From contig JAZQEH010000035.1 in assembly GCA_045538895.1 (NCBI GenBank), positions 1 through 56,605 of the forward strand: a stretch of 56,605 bases of DNA, in the 5' to 3' direction. This document shows positions 25,065 through 36,100 of this stretch, piece by piece. Under the pieces are notes generated by a model. The model saw only the letters and a list, made by a program, of their open reading frames with translations. It made no database searches and was not told the origin of the DNA. A program made the translations under genes and the position numbers. Each line of letters begins with the position of its first letter. The first letter of the stretch is position 1. Origin of the DNA: UMGS902 sp045538895 (GTDB lineage: Bacteria > Bacillota > Clostridia > Oscillospirales > CAG-272).

Positions 25065-25093
25065 TTGCGGAAAACATGTGCTTGTATTATAAT
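25065..25093 (+). promoter_or_regulatory. Promoter of the DUF6259 / ARH gene run
   Basis: TTGCGG (25065-25070) and TATAAT (25088-25093), 17 bp apart. The -35 box is weak, which fits activation by the divergent AraC regulator. The region between 24955 and 25064 is AT-rich and available for its binding. Confidence 0.65.
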
Positions 25094-25170
25094 ATAGTTG
25101 TAAAACTTTCGCAAATTTTCAAAAAATAAAATAAAAATTTTGATAATATTAACAAAGGAAGGTGCAGTTT

Positions 25171-27141
25171 ATGTTACTTCAAACCAAGGATTTAAGCTTT
25201 GCCATTGATGAAAACGGTGCTAATGCCGGTTTCATTATTACCGGCAACGAGGCGGCGGCTGTCCGCACCTCTGACTACTTCCGTCTTATCTTAGATGACG
25301 GACTTCGTACCGAAATACCGATCATGTCGAATAAGCAGACCGGTACCGCCAAGATGGTGGGCGACAAGCTGGTAATTACATATGACAAGCTTGTAAGTGA
25401 GTACGGCGACACCTATGACGTAAAGTTCACCGTTACCGTAGAGGTTGAAAACGGTGTGCTCAAGTTTACTCCTGCCGTAAAGAACGGCACAAAGAACGTC
25501 CGTATCAACGAGGTGTTCTGTCCTCTCGCTGACTTCAACGAGCTTTACGGCGAAAAGAAGGACGATATAATTTATTTCCCCAACGGCCTCGGTACAAGAG
25601 TTGAAAATCCCTGGAAGTTCATGAAGGATATGACAAACGTATGGTATCAGCATGACGAATACGAGATTTTCTGGCACTATCATTATCCCAGAGCAACCAT
25701 GGGTTGGTTCGGTATTGAGTCAAACGGTCACTTCCTCTACGTGGGCAGACACGACGAAAAGGCACGTCACTGCTTTATGACCGTTAAACAGCGTATCCAT
25801 GCAGAGCCGCTTAACCTTATGGTTGGTATCGACCACTTCCCGATGGCTCGCCCAGGTGAAGAGCTTGAGCTTCCCCCTACGGTGCTCGGTATTTTCGACG
25901 GTGACTGGAGAAGCGGTGCAGACTTCTACCGTGCATGGGCTGACAAGACCTTCTTTAAGGTGACAAAGAAGCACGATTGGGTTAAGAAGATGACCGGCTG
26001 GCAGCGTATTATCATGCGTTCACAGTACGGAGAAGACTACTACAAGGCAAGCGACCTTCCCAAGATTTATGAGGCGGGTGCAAAGAGAGGCATTCACACC
26101 ATCTTCCTCTTCGCATGGTGGAAAGAGGGTATGGACCGCAACTATCCTACATACGAGGAGCCGTATCCGGGCGCATTCAAGGAGCTTGCTGACAACATCA
26201 AGAAAGTTCAGGATATGGGCGGTCACATTATTCTTGAATGTAACTGTCACTTCCTTGATCCCAACAATCCTTACTACAAGGAGTTCGGTGACGAGGTTAA
26301 GATCATCGACATCAACGGCAACGAGATCCGTCCTGCATTCGTATACCCCGGCAGAGGCGAGTTCCGTGCAACCTACGGCAAGCATCAGTTCCCGATCTGC
26401 TGCAGCGGCACAGAGCGTTGGAGAAATCAGGTACTTTCTCAGCTTAAGCAGATGGGTGACCTCGGTGCAGACTGCGTATTTGCAGACTGCTTCTGCGGCT
26501 GTCCTTATCAGCCCTGCTTCAACGACCGCCACGAGCACGGTGCACGTGTAGACGAGGAGTGGGTAGGCCACCGCAAGTTCTTTGAGTCGGCAGTTGAGTA
26601 CTGTGACGAGGCTGACAAGGTATTTGCAGGCGAGGTTGTAACCGACGTTGCAGCCGCTTATACACAGTTTATCCACGGCCTTGTTAACGTTGACTTTGCA
26701 ATCAAGAGCAACCAGTTCCCGGCACTCTTCCGCTATACATTCCCAGAAGTTATCACCACAGAGCGTGGTATCCGTGACGCTGAAGGCTCTGCACCCAAGC
26801 AGATGAGAGCGGCACTCACCACCGGTGTACGTCTTGACTGCGAGCTTTACGTTTGCCGCCGTGACATCGGCTGTGACGAGGGCTATGCAAAGATGTGCGA
26901 AGAGTATTCATATTACCTCAACAAGTATTCCGAGTTCTACTTTGACGGTCTTTTCACCGTAATCGACACAAGCAAGCTTCCTTACTACGTAAAACGCGGT
27001 GAGTTCTACAATGCAGACAAGACCAAGGTTCTCCGTATACTCTACAATGCTTCAAACGAAGCAGTTGATGCGTGCGGCGTAACACTTGAGGCTGATACAC
27101 TCCGCTTTGATGTATTTGATGCTTCCGAATATAACAAATAA
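25171..27141 (+). CDS. DUF6259-type putative glycoside hydrolase
   Basis: 656 aa from ATG 25171, preceded by AAAGGAAGG; a GTG at 25162 is inside that site. No signal peptide, so cytosolic. N-terminal beta domain (to about residue 265), then a TIM-barrel-like region with WKEGMDRNYPTYEEPYPG, GGHIILECNCHFLDPNNPYY, DLGADCVFADCFCGC and a C-terminal beta part. The pattern resembles glycoside hydrolase clan D-like barrels such as alpha-galactosidases, with the Asp in FADCF a candidate nucleophile. The family has no well-defined substrate known to me. Gene context suggests it acts on imported sugars from the surface system downstream. C-ending codon bias indicates strong expression. Confidence 0.7.
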   Translation: MLLQTKDLSFAIDENGANAGFIITGNEAAAVRTSDYFRLILDDGLRTEIPIMSNKQTGTAKMVGDKLVITYDKLVSEYGDTYDVKFTVTVEVENGVLKFTPAVKNGTKNVRINEVFCPLADFNELYGEKKDDIIYFPNGLGTRVENPWKFMKDMTNVWYQHDEYEIFWHYHYPRATMGWFGIESNGHFLYVGRHDEKARHCFMTVKQRIHAEPLNLMVGIDHFPMARPGEELELPPTVLGIFDGDWRSGADFYRAWADKTFFKVTKKHDWVKKMTGWQRIIMRSQYGEDYYKASDLPKIYEAGAKRGIHTIFLFAWWKEGMDRNYPTYEEPYPGAFKELADNIKKVQDMGGHIILECNCHFLDPNNPYYKEFGDEVKIIDINGNEIRPAFVYPGRGEFRATYGKHQFPICCSGTERWRNQVLSQLKQMGDLGADCVFADCFCGCPYQPCFNDRHEHGARVDEEWVGHRKFFESAVEYCDEADKVFAGEVVTDVAAAYTQFIHGLVNVDFAIKSNQFPALFRYTFPEVITTERGIRDAEGSAPKQMRAALTTGVRLDCELYVCRRDIGCDEGYAKMCEEYSYYLNKYSEFYFDGLFTVIDTSKLPYYVKRGEFYNADKTKVLRILYNASNEAVDACGVTLEADTLRFDVFDASEYNK

Positions 27142-27158
27142 GAAAGGGACTTTAGGCT

Positions 27159-28625
27159 ATGAAAAAAGTTTTATCTTTGCTCCTTGCCTGCCTTATGATT
27201 CTTCCTTTGATTACCGCATGCGGCGATACAACTCCCGATGCAACCGACGCATCAAACGTTACGGTTGAGGTTACTAACGATTCAAGCACACCCGATCTTC
27301 CGGGTGCTGCTGAAATCGGTGACATTTCGGGCGAGTTCAACGTTCTTGTTGCGGGTAACTGGGCATGGAACGATTTTGAGGCTGATGAAGAATCCACCGA
27401 GCTTGTTGATATTGCACTTTATGAGCGTAATAAGCAGCTTGAGGATGAGCATGGTATAATCGTTACCAATCAGGATATCGTTGCTCACGGTACCTCACAG
27501 GGACAGGGCCCCGGCTTCCAGAAGCTTTATACCGAGTATATGTCGGGTACAAGCATGTATGATGCCGCTATGGTAGGCACCTACGATATTGCAACCGTTG
27601 CATATACAGGTCTTGTATGGGACCTCAACAGAGTTCCTTATATCAACCTTGAAAAGGACTATTGGGACCAGCAGGCAAACGAGGACCTCAAGGTGAACGG
27701 CAAGATGTACTACACCACAGGCGATATCTCTGTCGCAGATAACCGTGCAACCTACACCCTTTTCTTCAGCAAGAAGATGGTTGACGACTTCGGTCTTGAC
27801 AATCCTTATGAGCTTGTAAAGAGTAACAACTGGAATTTTGAAAAGTTTGCGGACATGGTAAAGAGCGTAGGCAGCGATGCTGACCTCAACGGTATCTACG
27901 ATACCAATGACGTGTACGGACTTATGACTCCCACGGATACAAACCTTGCAATCCTTTCTGCGGCGGATGAGAGAATCTGCACAGTTGAGGACGGCAAGCT
28001 GAAGCTCACGTTCTACAACGACCGTGTAGAGTCGCTTTATACACAGTTTATAGATCTTCTCAACAATTCAAGCACCTACAATTACCAGACTATCTCTCCC
28101 CAGCCTTCTTCAGAGTCACGTATAGCGATGCTTGACAACAATCAGGCACTCTTCTATTCGCACACCATGTTCTATATCGACTATCTCCGTGAGTGCGAGA
28201 ACAACTTCGGTATTCTTCCTTACCCCAAGTTTGGAGAAACTCAGGAGAATTATAAGAATCTTGTTAGTGCATGGCACTCGCAGTTCCTCTGTGTGCCGCT
28301 TATCTGTGATAATCTCAACCGCACGGGCTACGTGCTTGAGAAGATGGCATATATCGGTCAGGAAAAGCTTACCCCTGCTTACTATGAAAAGACACTTCAG
28401 GGCAAGTACGTGCGTGACGCAGAAAGCTCCGAAATGCTTGATATTATCTTTGATAATCTTGTATATGATGTTGGTATGTACTACGATATCGGTACGTATC
28501 GCAGCCAGCTTACGGCTCTTTCGAGAACACGTGAAAACATCACCGTGCTTTACGAAAGACACCTGCAGGAGGCAAACTCCAATCTCGATATAATCAATGC
28601 AGCATTCGCAAAGATCAATTACTGA
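27159..28625 (+). CDS. ABC transporter substrate-binding lipoprotein
   Basis: 488 aa. Lipoprotein signal with lipobox LITAC (Cys near residue 21), then a Thr/Asp-rich linker and a family-1-type solute-binding fold (VAGNWAWNDFEADEESTELV; GDISVADNRATYTLFFSKKM; YDTNDVYGLMTPTDTNLAIL). Such proteins capture oligosaccharides outside the cell for an ABC importer. No permease or ATPase gene is adjacent, so it must use a transporter encoded elsewhere or serve as a sensor or adhesin. It lies 17 bases after the DUF6259 gene and shares its codon bias. Confidence 0.88.
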   Translation: MKKVLSLLLACLMILPLITACGDTTPDATDASNVTVEVTNDSSTPDLPGAAEIGDISGEFNVLVAGNWAWNDFEADEESTELVDIALYERNKQLEDEHGIIVTNQDIVAHGTSQGQGPGFQKLYTEYMSGTSMYDAAMVGTYDIATVAYTGLVWDLNRVPYINLEKDYWDQQANEDLKVNGKMYYTTGDISVADNRATYTLFFSKKMVDDFGLDNPYELVKSNNWNFEKFADMVKSVGSDADLNGIYDTNDVYGLMTPTDTNLAILSAADERICTVEDGKLKLTFYNDRVESLYTQFIDLLNNSSTYNYQTISPQPSSESRIAMLDNNQALFYSHTMFYIDYLRECENNFGILPYPKFGETQENYKNLVSAWHSQFLCVPLICDNLNRTGYVLEKMAYIGQEKLTPAYYEKTLQGKYVRDAESSEMLDIIFDNLVYDVGMYYDIGTYRSQLTALSRTRENITVLYERHLQEANSNLDIINAAFAKINY

Positions 28626-28653
28626 TTTAAAGGTAAAAGAGGATAAACGAATT

Positions 28654-31600
28654 ATGAAAAAACGTTTTGGCTTAATGCTTATAATGGTTGTAGCATTTGC
28701 ACTTATGCTTGCGCTTGCCACTTCTGCTTTGAATACTGTTGCCTACGTTAAGGACGGCGGTACAGGCGACGGTTCAAGCGTGGAAAATGCGACAAGCTCG
28801 CTTACAACCGCACATTCAAATCTTGACCTATCAAAGGATTGTACCATCGTAATCTGCGGCCCCTATACCCAGAACGTAACTTGGGTATGGAAGGGCGGCG
28901 ACTATGAGGGCAGCGTTACATACACCTCTGTTTATGACGGTGTTGACTACCGTCAGAGTGCAGGTGCAAGCTACAGCTTCAAGGCAGTTCGCTTTGTTTG
29001 CTTCGGCGAAACAAAGTTTGAAAACCTTGACTTTGTATGCACAGGCACAAATATGCTTGTTGTAGGCCAGTGCAACCCCGTAACTGTGGGCGAGGGCGTT
29101 ACCATGACCGGTAAGGATATGACCGGCGGCTCTATTGCAAAGTCATTCTGTATTCTCGGCGGCTATCAGAGCGGTCAGTCAAATCCTCCCGCTTCTTCTG
29201 ACGAGGACACAAACATTACCGTTCTTTCGGGTAGCTCGATTTATATTGTACCTTTCTCACGCAGCATCGCAAACTGCAACTATACGGGTACTGCAAACAT
29301 CACCATCGGCGGCAATGCACAGGTTAAGACCTTGCATCTTTCCATCGCAGGCCCTGACGGTGCCGTAGGCGGCGACGTAAAGGTTACTCTCAAGGACAAA
29401 GCAAACGTTGATATGGTTTACGGCTGTACAAGCAATACCACTATCAACTCTGTAGAGTTCACATGGAAATCAGGTACTGTTGGCGAGTTCTATTGGATTT
29501 GTCCCAACACTCCTGCAAAGAAGATTGATATTAAAAACGGAACCACCATTAATGCTTCTCCCACGGCAAAGGAAAATGCTAATTTCGCAAACGTAGCAGG
29601 TAACTTTGACAAGATGATAAGCATAGCTGACGAGGTTACCGTACGTCCCGACGCACTCAAAAATGCAACCGTGGTTTATCTTAAGGACGGCGGAAGCGGC
29701 AACGGTGCTTCGGCGGATAAAGCACTTTCCGACATCGAAGAGGCATTTGATGCCCTCGACCTCACAAAGGACTGTACCGTTGTAATCTGCGGCGCATACA
29801 CTCTCCCTCACACCTTCCACTATGGCAAGGACTACGAGGGCAGCGTTACCTTTACATCGGTTTACGGCGGCGTTGACTATCGCAATACAGGTGCCAACGT
29901 AAGCTTCAAGACCGGTCGCTTTGTATGTACGGGCGAAACCGTATTCAAGGATATGGATTTTGTCTGCACAGGAACAAACCTCCTCGTTATCGGTCAGCAT
30001 AACCCCGTTAAGATTGATACGGGCGTAACTATCGGCGGCGGCAGCCTTTCAGGCGGCTCGGTAAACCGTTCATTCTGTATTCTCGGCGGCTATCAGCACC
30101 GTGTAGGCGAGTATCCCTATGAGGATAACAGCGACACAAATATCACAGTTCTTTCAGGCTCATACGTTTACGTTATTCCTTACTCCCGTGAAATGCTCGG
30201 CACATACATGGGTACAGCCACCGTTACCATTGGCGGAGATGCAAACGTTACAACTGTTAACTGCACCGCCGCATATCCCGACACCGTTTCGGTTGGCGAC
30301 GTTAAGCTTACAATCAAGGACAATGCAAACGTTAAAACCATTTACGGCTGTACACAGATTACAAGCGTAAATTCTGTTGAAATCAACTGGCTCGGCGGTA
30401 CAATAGGCAAGCTTGAGTGGAACTGTGCGGCTACTCCCGCAGCAGACTTCAATTCTGCCAATAAGACCGTGCTTAAGGCGGCAGATGCCGTAAAGACACA
30501 GGCAAACTACGCAGCGATTGCGGCAGAGTTTGACGTTGTAACCACTCCCGACGATACAACAAATTACGTTATAGCGGCGGCTCCCGTTATTGAAACAAAT
30601 TACGGTGCTGCACGCGGACTCTTTACTCTCGGTCTTGCACAGGGCTACGATACCACAGGTACAAACTTCGGTCTTGAGGACAACCTCACCCGTATTCAGA
30701 CTGTGGTTCAGGTTATCCGTTTCCTCGGCAAAGAAGCAGAGGTAAAAGCAGGTAACTTTACACATCCCTTTACCGACGTTCCCGCATGGGCAAACAACTA
30801 CGTTGGTTATGCTTATGCAAACAACATTACATCCGGTAGAAGTGCTACCAAGTTCGACCCCGACGGTGTTGTTGACGAAATGCAGTTCCTTACCTTTATG
30901 CTCCGTGCAATAGGTTATGAGGATGCAAAGGGTGATTTCGTATGGAACAACCCCTATAAGCTCGCAAACAAGGTTCGCATGTCCAAGGCAGACGGCACAG
31001 GAAGCATCTTCAAGCGTGGCGATGCATTCCGCACCTCCTGGGACACCCTTTATGCAACCGCAAAGAACGGCAACCGTGTTTACGATAATCTTATCGCAGG
31101 CGGCGTATTCACTGCGGCAAAGCAGGCAGATGCAGTTAAAGAGGCACAGACCGCTAAAGCTGCTATCAACCGTGCTCCCATCGCAGACGTAGAGGAAAGC
31201 GGCTACAACGTAATCTCTATCGAAGAATATGAGGATAAGACGTTTGCAGGCTTCATGGCACAGTTCACGGGCTTCCTTTCGGGCTACGAATTTGCAAGAG
31301 CCTCCGACGGCACTCCCCGTCTTGCAATGCCCGACTCATGGTTCGAGCTTTTGAACGGTCCTTATGCAGAGCATAACAAGAACAACGTTCACGAGGACAA
31401 GCTTAAGAAGAACTCCGAAACCGGCATCTGGGAAGTATGGAATGACGACGACTTCTCGATTGACATTCTCGACCAGTATATCCTCCGTGATATGTATGCA
31501 AAGTACGGCACGTTTGCAACCAAGATTATCAAGGACGGCTGGATTGGCTACAACGTATACGATATGGGCGGCGGTCACCGCACATACGGCGCATACGGTC

Positions 31601-33180
31601 TCTTCTCAAGATTCAATTATCTCCCCACTTACGTTGGCGCAACCGAATTCGGTAACGAGTACAACGTAAACGGCGAGCCTTATATCGGCAACGAAACTCT
31701 CGGTATGACTGCGGCAGGTATGCCTAACGTAGCTATAGAGATGGCTGACATTTTCGGCTCCGTTACCTCCGACCGTGAGCCCACACTCTGGCTCAAGTAT
31801 TTCACCTCGCTTATTTCCATGGCATATTTCGAGGACGATATCCCTGCAATGATGCGTCAGGCACAGGCAATTCTCCCCAAGGATTCCCAGCCTTACCGTG
31901 TAATTGATATCGCTTTCGAACTTTATGAAAAGTATCCTAACGACTGGCGCCGTGCGGTTGTACAGGCTGAAAAGCTCTGCCATCAGGCACACTTTGACCT
32001 TGACAGCTATTCGGGCGAAACCGGCATCAACTGCTCGTTTATTCTCCTCGGTCTGCTTTACGGCGAGGGCGATTTCTACGAAACGTGTAAGATTATCGGT
32101 CTTGCAGGTCACGGCGGCGACTCCACCAACCCCGTAGGTCTTTCTGCGGTAGCTGTTGCATGCGGCTGGAAGGGCGTTGACGAGGAATCCAAGAGAATCA
32201 TCAACGAAAAACTCTGGCAGGACGGCAACGGTATTCTTGTAAACCTTGATGCTCATGAGAATCAGGCATACTGGATGTTCTGCGTAGGTCTTCCCGAGCG
32301 TATCAAGCTTGCCGACATTCTTGACATGTACAAGGAGAACTTTGAAAAGACTCTCCTTGCAAACGGCGGTAAGATCGAAAACGGCAATTATTATATCCCC
32401 AAGAGCAATCTTGCTCTTACCGATACCGTATTCTACAGCGACTTTGAAAACAACTCCCTTGACGGCTTTACAGTAAAGGGCAACGGTGACATTACCTCTG
32501 CCGCATATGCAGGCGAATACTCTGCACGTGTACTCGGCAGCGATAAGGAAGCAAGCGAGATCTACACCACTCTTACAGGACTTACCGTTGGTGCTGACTA
32601 TCGTATTACCGTATTTGCAAACGCTTCTGCTGCAACAACTCTCACTGTTTTTGCAAGAGAAGCAGGCAAGGCACCTGTTGCCACTGCGGCAGTTGCTGAC
32701 CAGACCAAGTTTATCAAGCGTGAGCTTACCTTTACCGCAACCGCTGAAACTATGGAAGTTGGCTGTAGCCTCCCCAAGGGCACAAACGAGTTCAAGTATG
32801 CTTCGTTTGATGAGTTTGAGGTTATCAAGGTAGACGAGTACGTTACGGGTACAGCTTCAATCACCAATGCAAGTGCTGACAATAAGTACACAGGTGCAGT
32901 TGGTATTGCGGTTAATGCAAACGACAATAAGGAAACTTACCTCAAGGTTACATTTGCAAACACCGCAGGCAAAATCGTTCCCGGTGCAATGAATCTTGAC
33001 GGTGCAATCTACGGCACAGTTCCGTTCTCAAAGACCGGTGCTGCTACCGACGTTTGCACAACCTATATCCCCGTTATCTCTGCAAAGGGTAACACTTCTT
33101 ATAATATTACGCTTAATCTCGGTGCGGAAAGCCTGTACATTTACAGTGTAGAGCTTGTTAATGTGATTGAGAGATGGTAA
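28654..33180 (+). CDS. Secreted SLH-anchored protein with two beta modules and an ADP-ribosylglycohydrolase-like domain
   Basis: 1508 aa. Signal peptide (residues 1-25), then two copies of a beta-rich module (starting YVKDGGTGDGSSVENA near 30 and YLKDGGSGNGASADKA near 350, each with an FCILGGYQ segment), an SLH region (about 650-830, FTDVPAWANNYVGYAYANNI), an ARH-like domain (about 850-1245) and a C-terminal jelly-roll-like part (about 1260-1508). The ARH call rests on WNDDDFSID at residues 930-936 and AGHGGDSTNPVG with Asp 1156, corresponding to the metal-binding Asp motifs of ADP-ribosylglycohydrolases, plus the intervening helical pattern. It probably cleaves a glycosidic bond at the cell surface. 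The upstream frame from 28597 lies in the previous gene; ATG 28654 starts the signal peptide. Confidence 0.8.
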   Translation: MKKRFGLMLIMVVAFALMLALATSALNTVAYVKDGGTGDGSSVENATSSLTTAHSNLDLSKDCTIVICGPYTQNVTWVWKGGDYEGSVTYTSVYDGVDYRQSAGASYSFKAVRFVCFGETKFENLDFVCTGTNMLVVGQCNPVTVGEGVTMTGKDMTGGSIAKSFCILGGYQSGQSNPPASSDEDTNITVLSGSSIYIVPFSRSIANCNYTGTANITIGGNAQVKTLHLSIAGPDGAVGGDVKVTLKDKANVDMVYGCTSNTTINSVEFTWKSGTVGEFYWICPNTPAKKIDIKNGTTINASPTAKENANFANVAGNFDKMISIADEVTVRPDALKNATVVYLKDGGSGNGASADKALSDIEEAFDALDLTKDCTVVICGAYTLPHTFHYGKDYEGSVTFTSVYGGVDYRNTGANVSFKTGRFVCTGETVFKDMDFVCTGTNLLVIGQHNPVKIDTGVTIGGGSLSGGSVNRSFCILGGYQHRVGEYPYEDNSDTNITVLSGSYVYVIPYSREMLGTYMGTATVTIGGDANVTTVNCTAAYPDTVSVGDVKLTIKDNANVKTIYGCTQITSVNSVEINWLGGTIGKLEWNCAATPAADFNSANKTVLKAADAVKTQANYAAIAAEFDVVTTPDDTTNYVIAAAPVIETNYGAARGLFTLGLAQGYDTTGTNFGLEDNLTRIQTVVQVIRFLGKEAEVKAGNFTHPFTDVPAWANNYVGYAYANNITSGRSATKFDPDGVVDEMQFLTFMLRAIGYEDAKGDFVWNNPYKLANKVRMSKADGTGSIFKRGDAFRTSWDTLYATAKNGNRVYDNLIAGGVFTAAKQADAVKEAQTAKAAINRAPIADVEESGYNVISIEEYEDKTFAGFMAQFTGFLSGYEFARASDGTPRLAMPDSWFELLNGPYAEHNKNNVHEDKLKKNSETGIWEVWNDDDFSIDILDQYILRDMYAKYGTFATKIIKDGWIGYNVYDMGGGHRTYGAYGLFSRFNYLPTYVGATEFGNEYNVNGEPYIGNETLGMTAAGMPNVAIEMADIFGSVTSDREPTLWLKYFTSLISMAYFEDDIPAMMRQAQAILPKDSQPYRVIDIAFELYEKYPNDWRRAVVQAEKLCHQAHFDLDSYSGETGINCSFILLGLLYGEGDFYETCKIIGLAGHGGDSTNPVGLSAVAVACGWKGVDEESKRIINEKLWQDGNGILVNLDAHENQAYWMFCVGLPERIKLADILDMYKENFEKTLLANGGKIENGNYYIPKSNLALTDTVFYSDFENNSLDGFTVKGNGDITSAAYAGEYSARVLGSDKEASEIYTTLTGLTVGADYRITVFANASAATTLTVFAREAGKAPVATAAVADQTKFIKRELTFTATAETMEVGCSLPKGTNEFKYASFDEFEVIKVDEYVTGTASITNASADNKYTGAVGIAVNANDNKETYLKVTFANTAGKIVPGAMNLDGAIYGTVPFSKTGAATDVCTTYIPVISAKGNTSYNITLNLGAESLYIYSVELVNVIERW

Positions 33181-33188
33181 GAGGTAAA

Positions 33189-36100
33189 ATGAAAAAACTT
33201 TTAAATTATCTTCTTTTAACTGTAATTATCTCGGCGATGCTGCTTTTTGCAGCATCTGCCGCAGATAATGTGATATTCTTAAAGGATGGCGGCACGGGTG
33301 ACGGCAGCAGTGCATCCTCTGCTGTAGGCACGCTTGATGCGGCCCTTGCGAGAATCAATACAAAGGCGGAGGCGACCGTTGTTATTTGCGGTCCCTTTAC
33401 CCAGAGTGCGGATTATGTTCCGCAAAGAACCTATACAAAGGTCACCTACACGTCTGTTTACGGTGGTGTAGACTACCGTGAAAGTGCAGGTGCAAACTGG
33501 CAGTTTAACGGTGTACGCTTTGCATGCCGTGGCGAAACCGTGTTTGAAAACATTGATTTCGTATCAAAAGGCAGTTTCTACAGAATCGCAGGTCAGCACA
33601 AGCCTGTTACACTCGGAGAGGGAATTACCGTTACGGGTGAAAACCTCACGGGCACGACTATTGCAAAATCATTTGCAATCCTCGGCGGTTTTGAAAAGGA
33701 CTTTGCAAACGTATCCATGAGCAGCGTTGCAAGCACAAACGTAACGGTGCTTTCGGGCGAATATCTTTATATCGTTCCTTTTGCTTACAACGTTAACGGA
33801 AGCTACAAGGGAACCGCTAATATCAACATCGGCGGCACCGCAGATGTCCGCACATTGCTTTGTTGCTCGGCATATCCGAGCGGTGTTACCGTTGGAAACG
33901 TGCGTGTAACCTTAACAGGCTCACCCGTACTCCGAACGGTATATAAGGCGGTGCATAATGCAACAATCAATTCTATTGAATTTATATGGGATTCCTACAC
34001 GCCCAGTATAGGCTCATTCCATAAAATTCTCACAAGCACCTCTGATTCAACTGTTGTAACCGTTAATAACCCCACAGTTCTCCGTGTCAGCGACAAGGCG
34101 GCGGCAACTATGTATTATGAGAGAATTATTCCCGCCTTTGACAGAGTTATAAGCTCGGCAAATGTTCCTGCAGACGTTGCACTTAACGCTCCAAGCGATG
34201 AAGAACTTGCAGCCATCACACGCCGTGGAGAGGTTTACGGTGCGTTTACCTTTGACGAAGTTTCCGAAAACAATACCGAGATTTCTGTAAGAATTCCTGC
34301 TGAAGCAAGCGGCAACGTTTACCGTGTTGACGGTGACTATCTCGTTGAGCTTAATTCGGACATCGTTGCAGACGGTCTTCTCACCTTTGATGTTGACAGC
34401 GCAGGCACGTATATCTGTGCAGACGATAGCTACCTTATCGCGGGCGACATCAATATGGATAATGCGGTAAACGTGCTTGACGTTGCTTGCTACATCAAGC
34501 TTTTCCTCGGTAGTGACAATGCAAAGTATGACGTTGCAGCGGCAGAGTTTGACGGTGACCGTGACTATTCGGTTATCAAGATTCTCCGTTTTATGAAGTC
34601 CATTGTTGAGTCCGAAAAAGCGGCGGAAACCGACTTCAACCCCGATGATTACAACGTAATCTCCGTAACGAGATATCTTGACAAGACAAAACTCGGCTTC
34701 CTCTCGCAGATAGTTGGCTTCCTTTCGGGTTATGAGTTTGCAAGAGACCCCGCAACAAATCTCCCCATGATTGCGATGGCTGACAGCTATTTTGAACTTT
34801 GTAACGGTGCATATGCCGACCACAAGGATATAAATCCTCACAGTGACAAGCATTTATATAATGAAGAAACCGGCATTTGGGAAGTATGGAACGACGATGA
34901 CTTCTCAATTGACATCTTTAATCAGTACATGCTCCGCGATATGTATGCAAAGTACGGCACAATAAACTCCAAGGTTATAACCGATTCATGGGTTGCATAT
35001 GACATTTATGACATGGGCGGCGGTAACCGTGACGTTGGTGCATACGGTCAGATGAAGCGTTATCAGTATTTGCCTATTTTTGCAGGAATCACCGAGGTTG
35101 GTAATAACTTTAACGTTAGCGGTGAGCCTTATATCGCTAACGAAACTCTCGGTATGGTTACCCCCGGTATGCCCGACCTTGCAGTTGACCTTGCATACAA
35201 GTTTGGCTCTGCAACCTCCGACCGTGACCCTGTAGAGTGGCTTAAGATGTTTGCGGCAATGTACTCAATGGCATACTTTGAAAACGACATTCCCACTCTC
35301 ATCCGCACCGCACAGGCTGCGGTATTTGCTGAGGGCTCGTGGGAAGACCATGTTGTTGACGAGTGCTTCAAACTTTACGCAAAGTATCCAAGCGATTGGC
35401 GTAAAGCAGTTGTTGAGGCAGACCAGATTTTCCGTAGCTACAACTATGACGTTAATGGTTATATGGGATGCACCTCCATCAACTGCTCGTTTATAATTCT
35501 CGGCCTTCTCTACGGTGATGGCGATTATTATAACACCTGTAAGATTATTTCGCTTGCAGGTCACGGCGGCGACTCTACAACTCCTACGGCTCTCGGTGTT
35601 GTAGGCGTTGTCTGCGGTTGGTCGCACATTGATACCGATACCCAAAACGTTATCAACCAAAAGGTATGGCAGGATGGAAACGGTGTTATCGTAAACCGTC
35701 CTCTTGATCCCAACGGTTCAACCGGCACTTGGATGCATGCGGCAGGTCTTGAGGAACGCTTTAATATAAAGGAACTTGTTTATCTCTATCAGGAAAACTT
35801 TGAAAAGATTCTTTATGAAAACGGCGGCTTCAAACTTGATAACAACTACTATATCCCCAAGCAGACAATTACAAACATAAATGACGTATATGCAGAGCAT
35901 TTTGAATCAAACGGCATCGCAGACTATAAGGTAAGCGGCGGTACTATCGGCAATCCCTCAGACCCGTTCATGGGCTCGTATGCACTTGAGCTCACTTCAA
36001 AGGGAAGCGGCGAGAGCGTTGCATATACCACTGTAAGCGGTCTTACCGTGGGCGAAACCTATAAGCTCACCGCACAGATCCGTACAGGTGACGGTGTGAC

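Noticed and set aside
30160..30765. Cys-rich antisense frame in the SLH-ARH gene
   Set aside because: It is a shadow of the repetitive beta module; similar frames occur opposite other C-ending-codon genes here.
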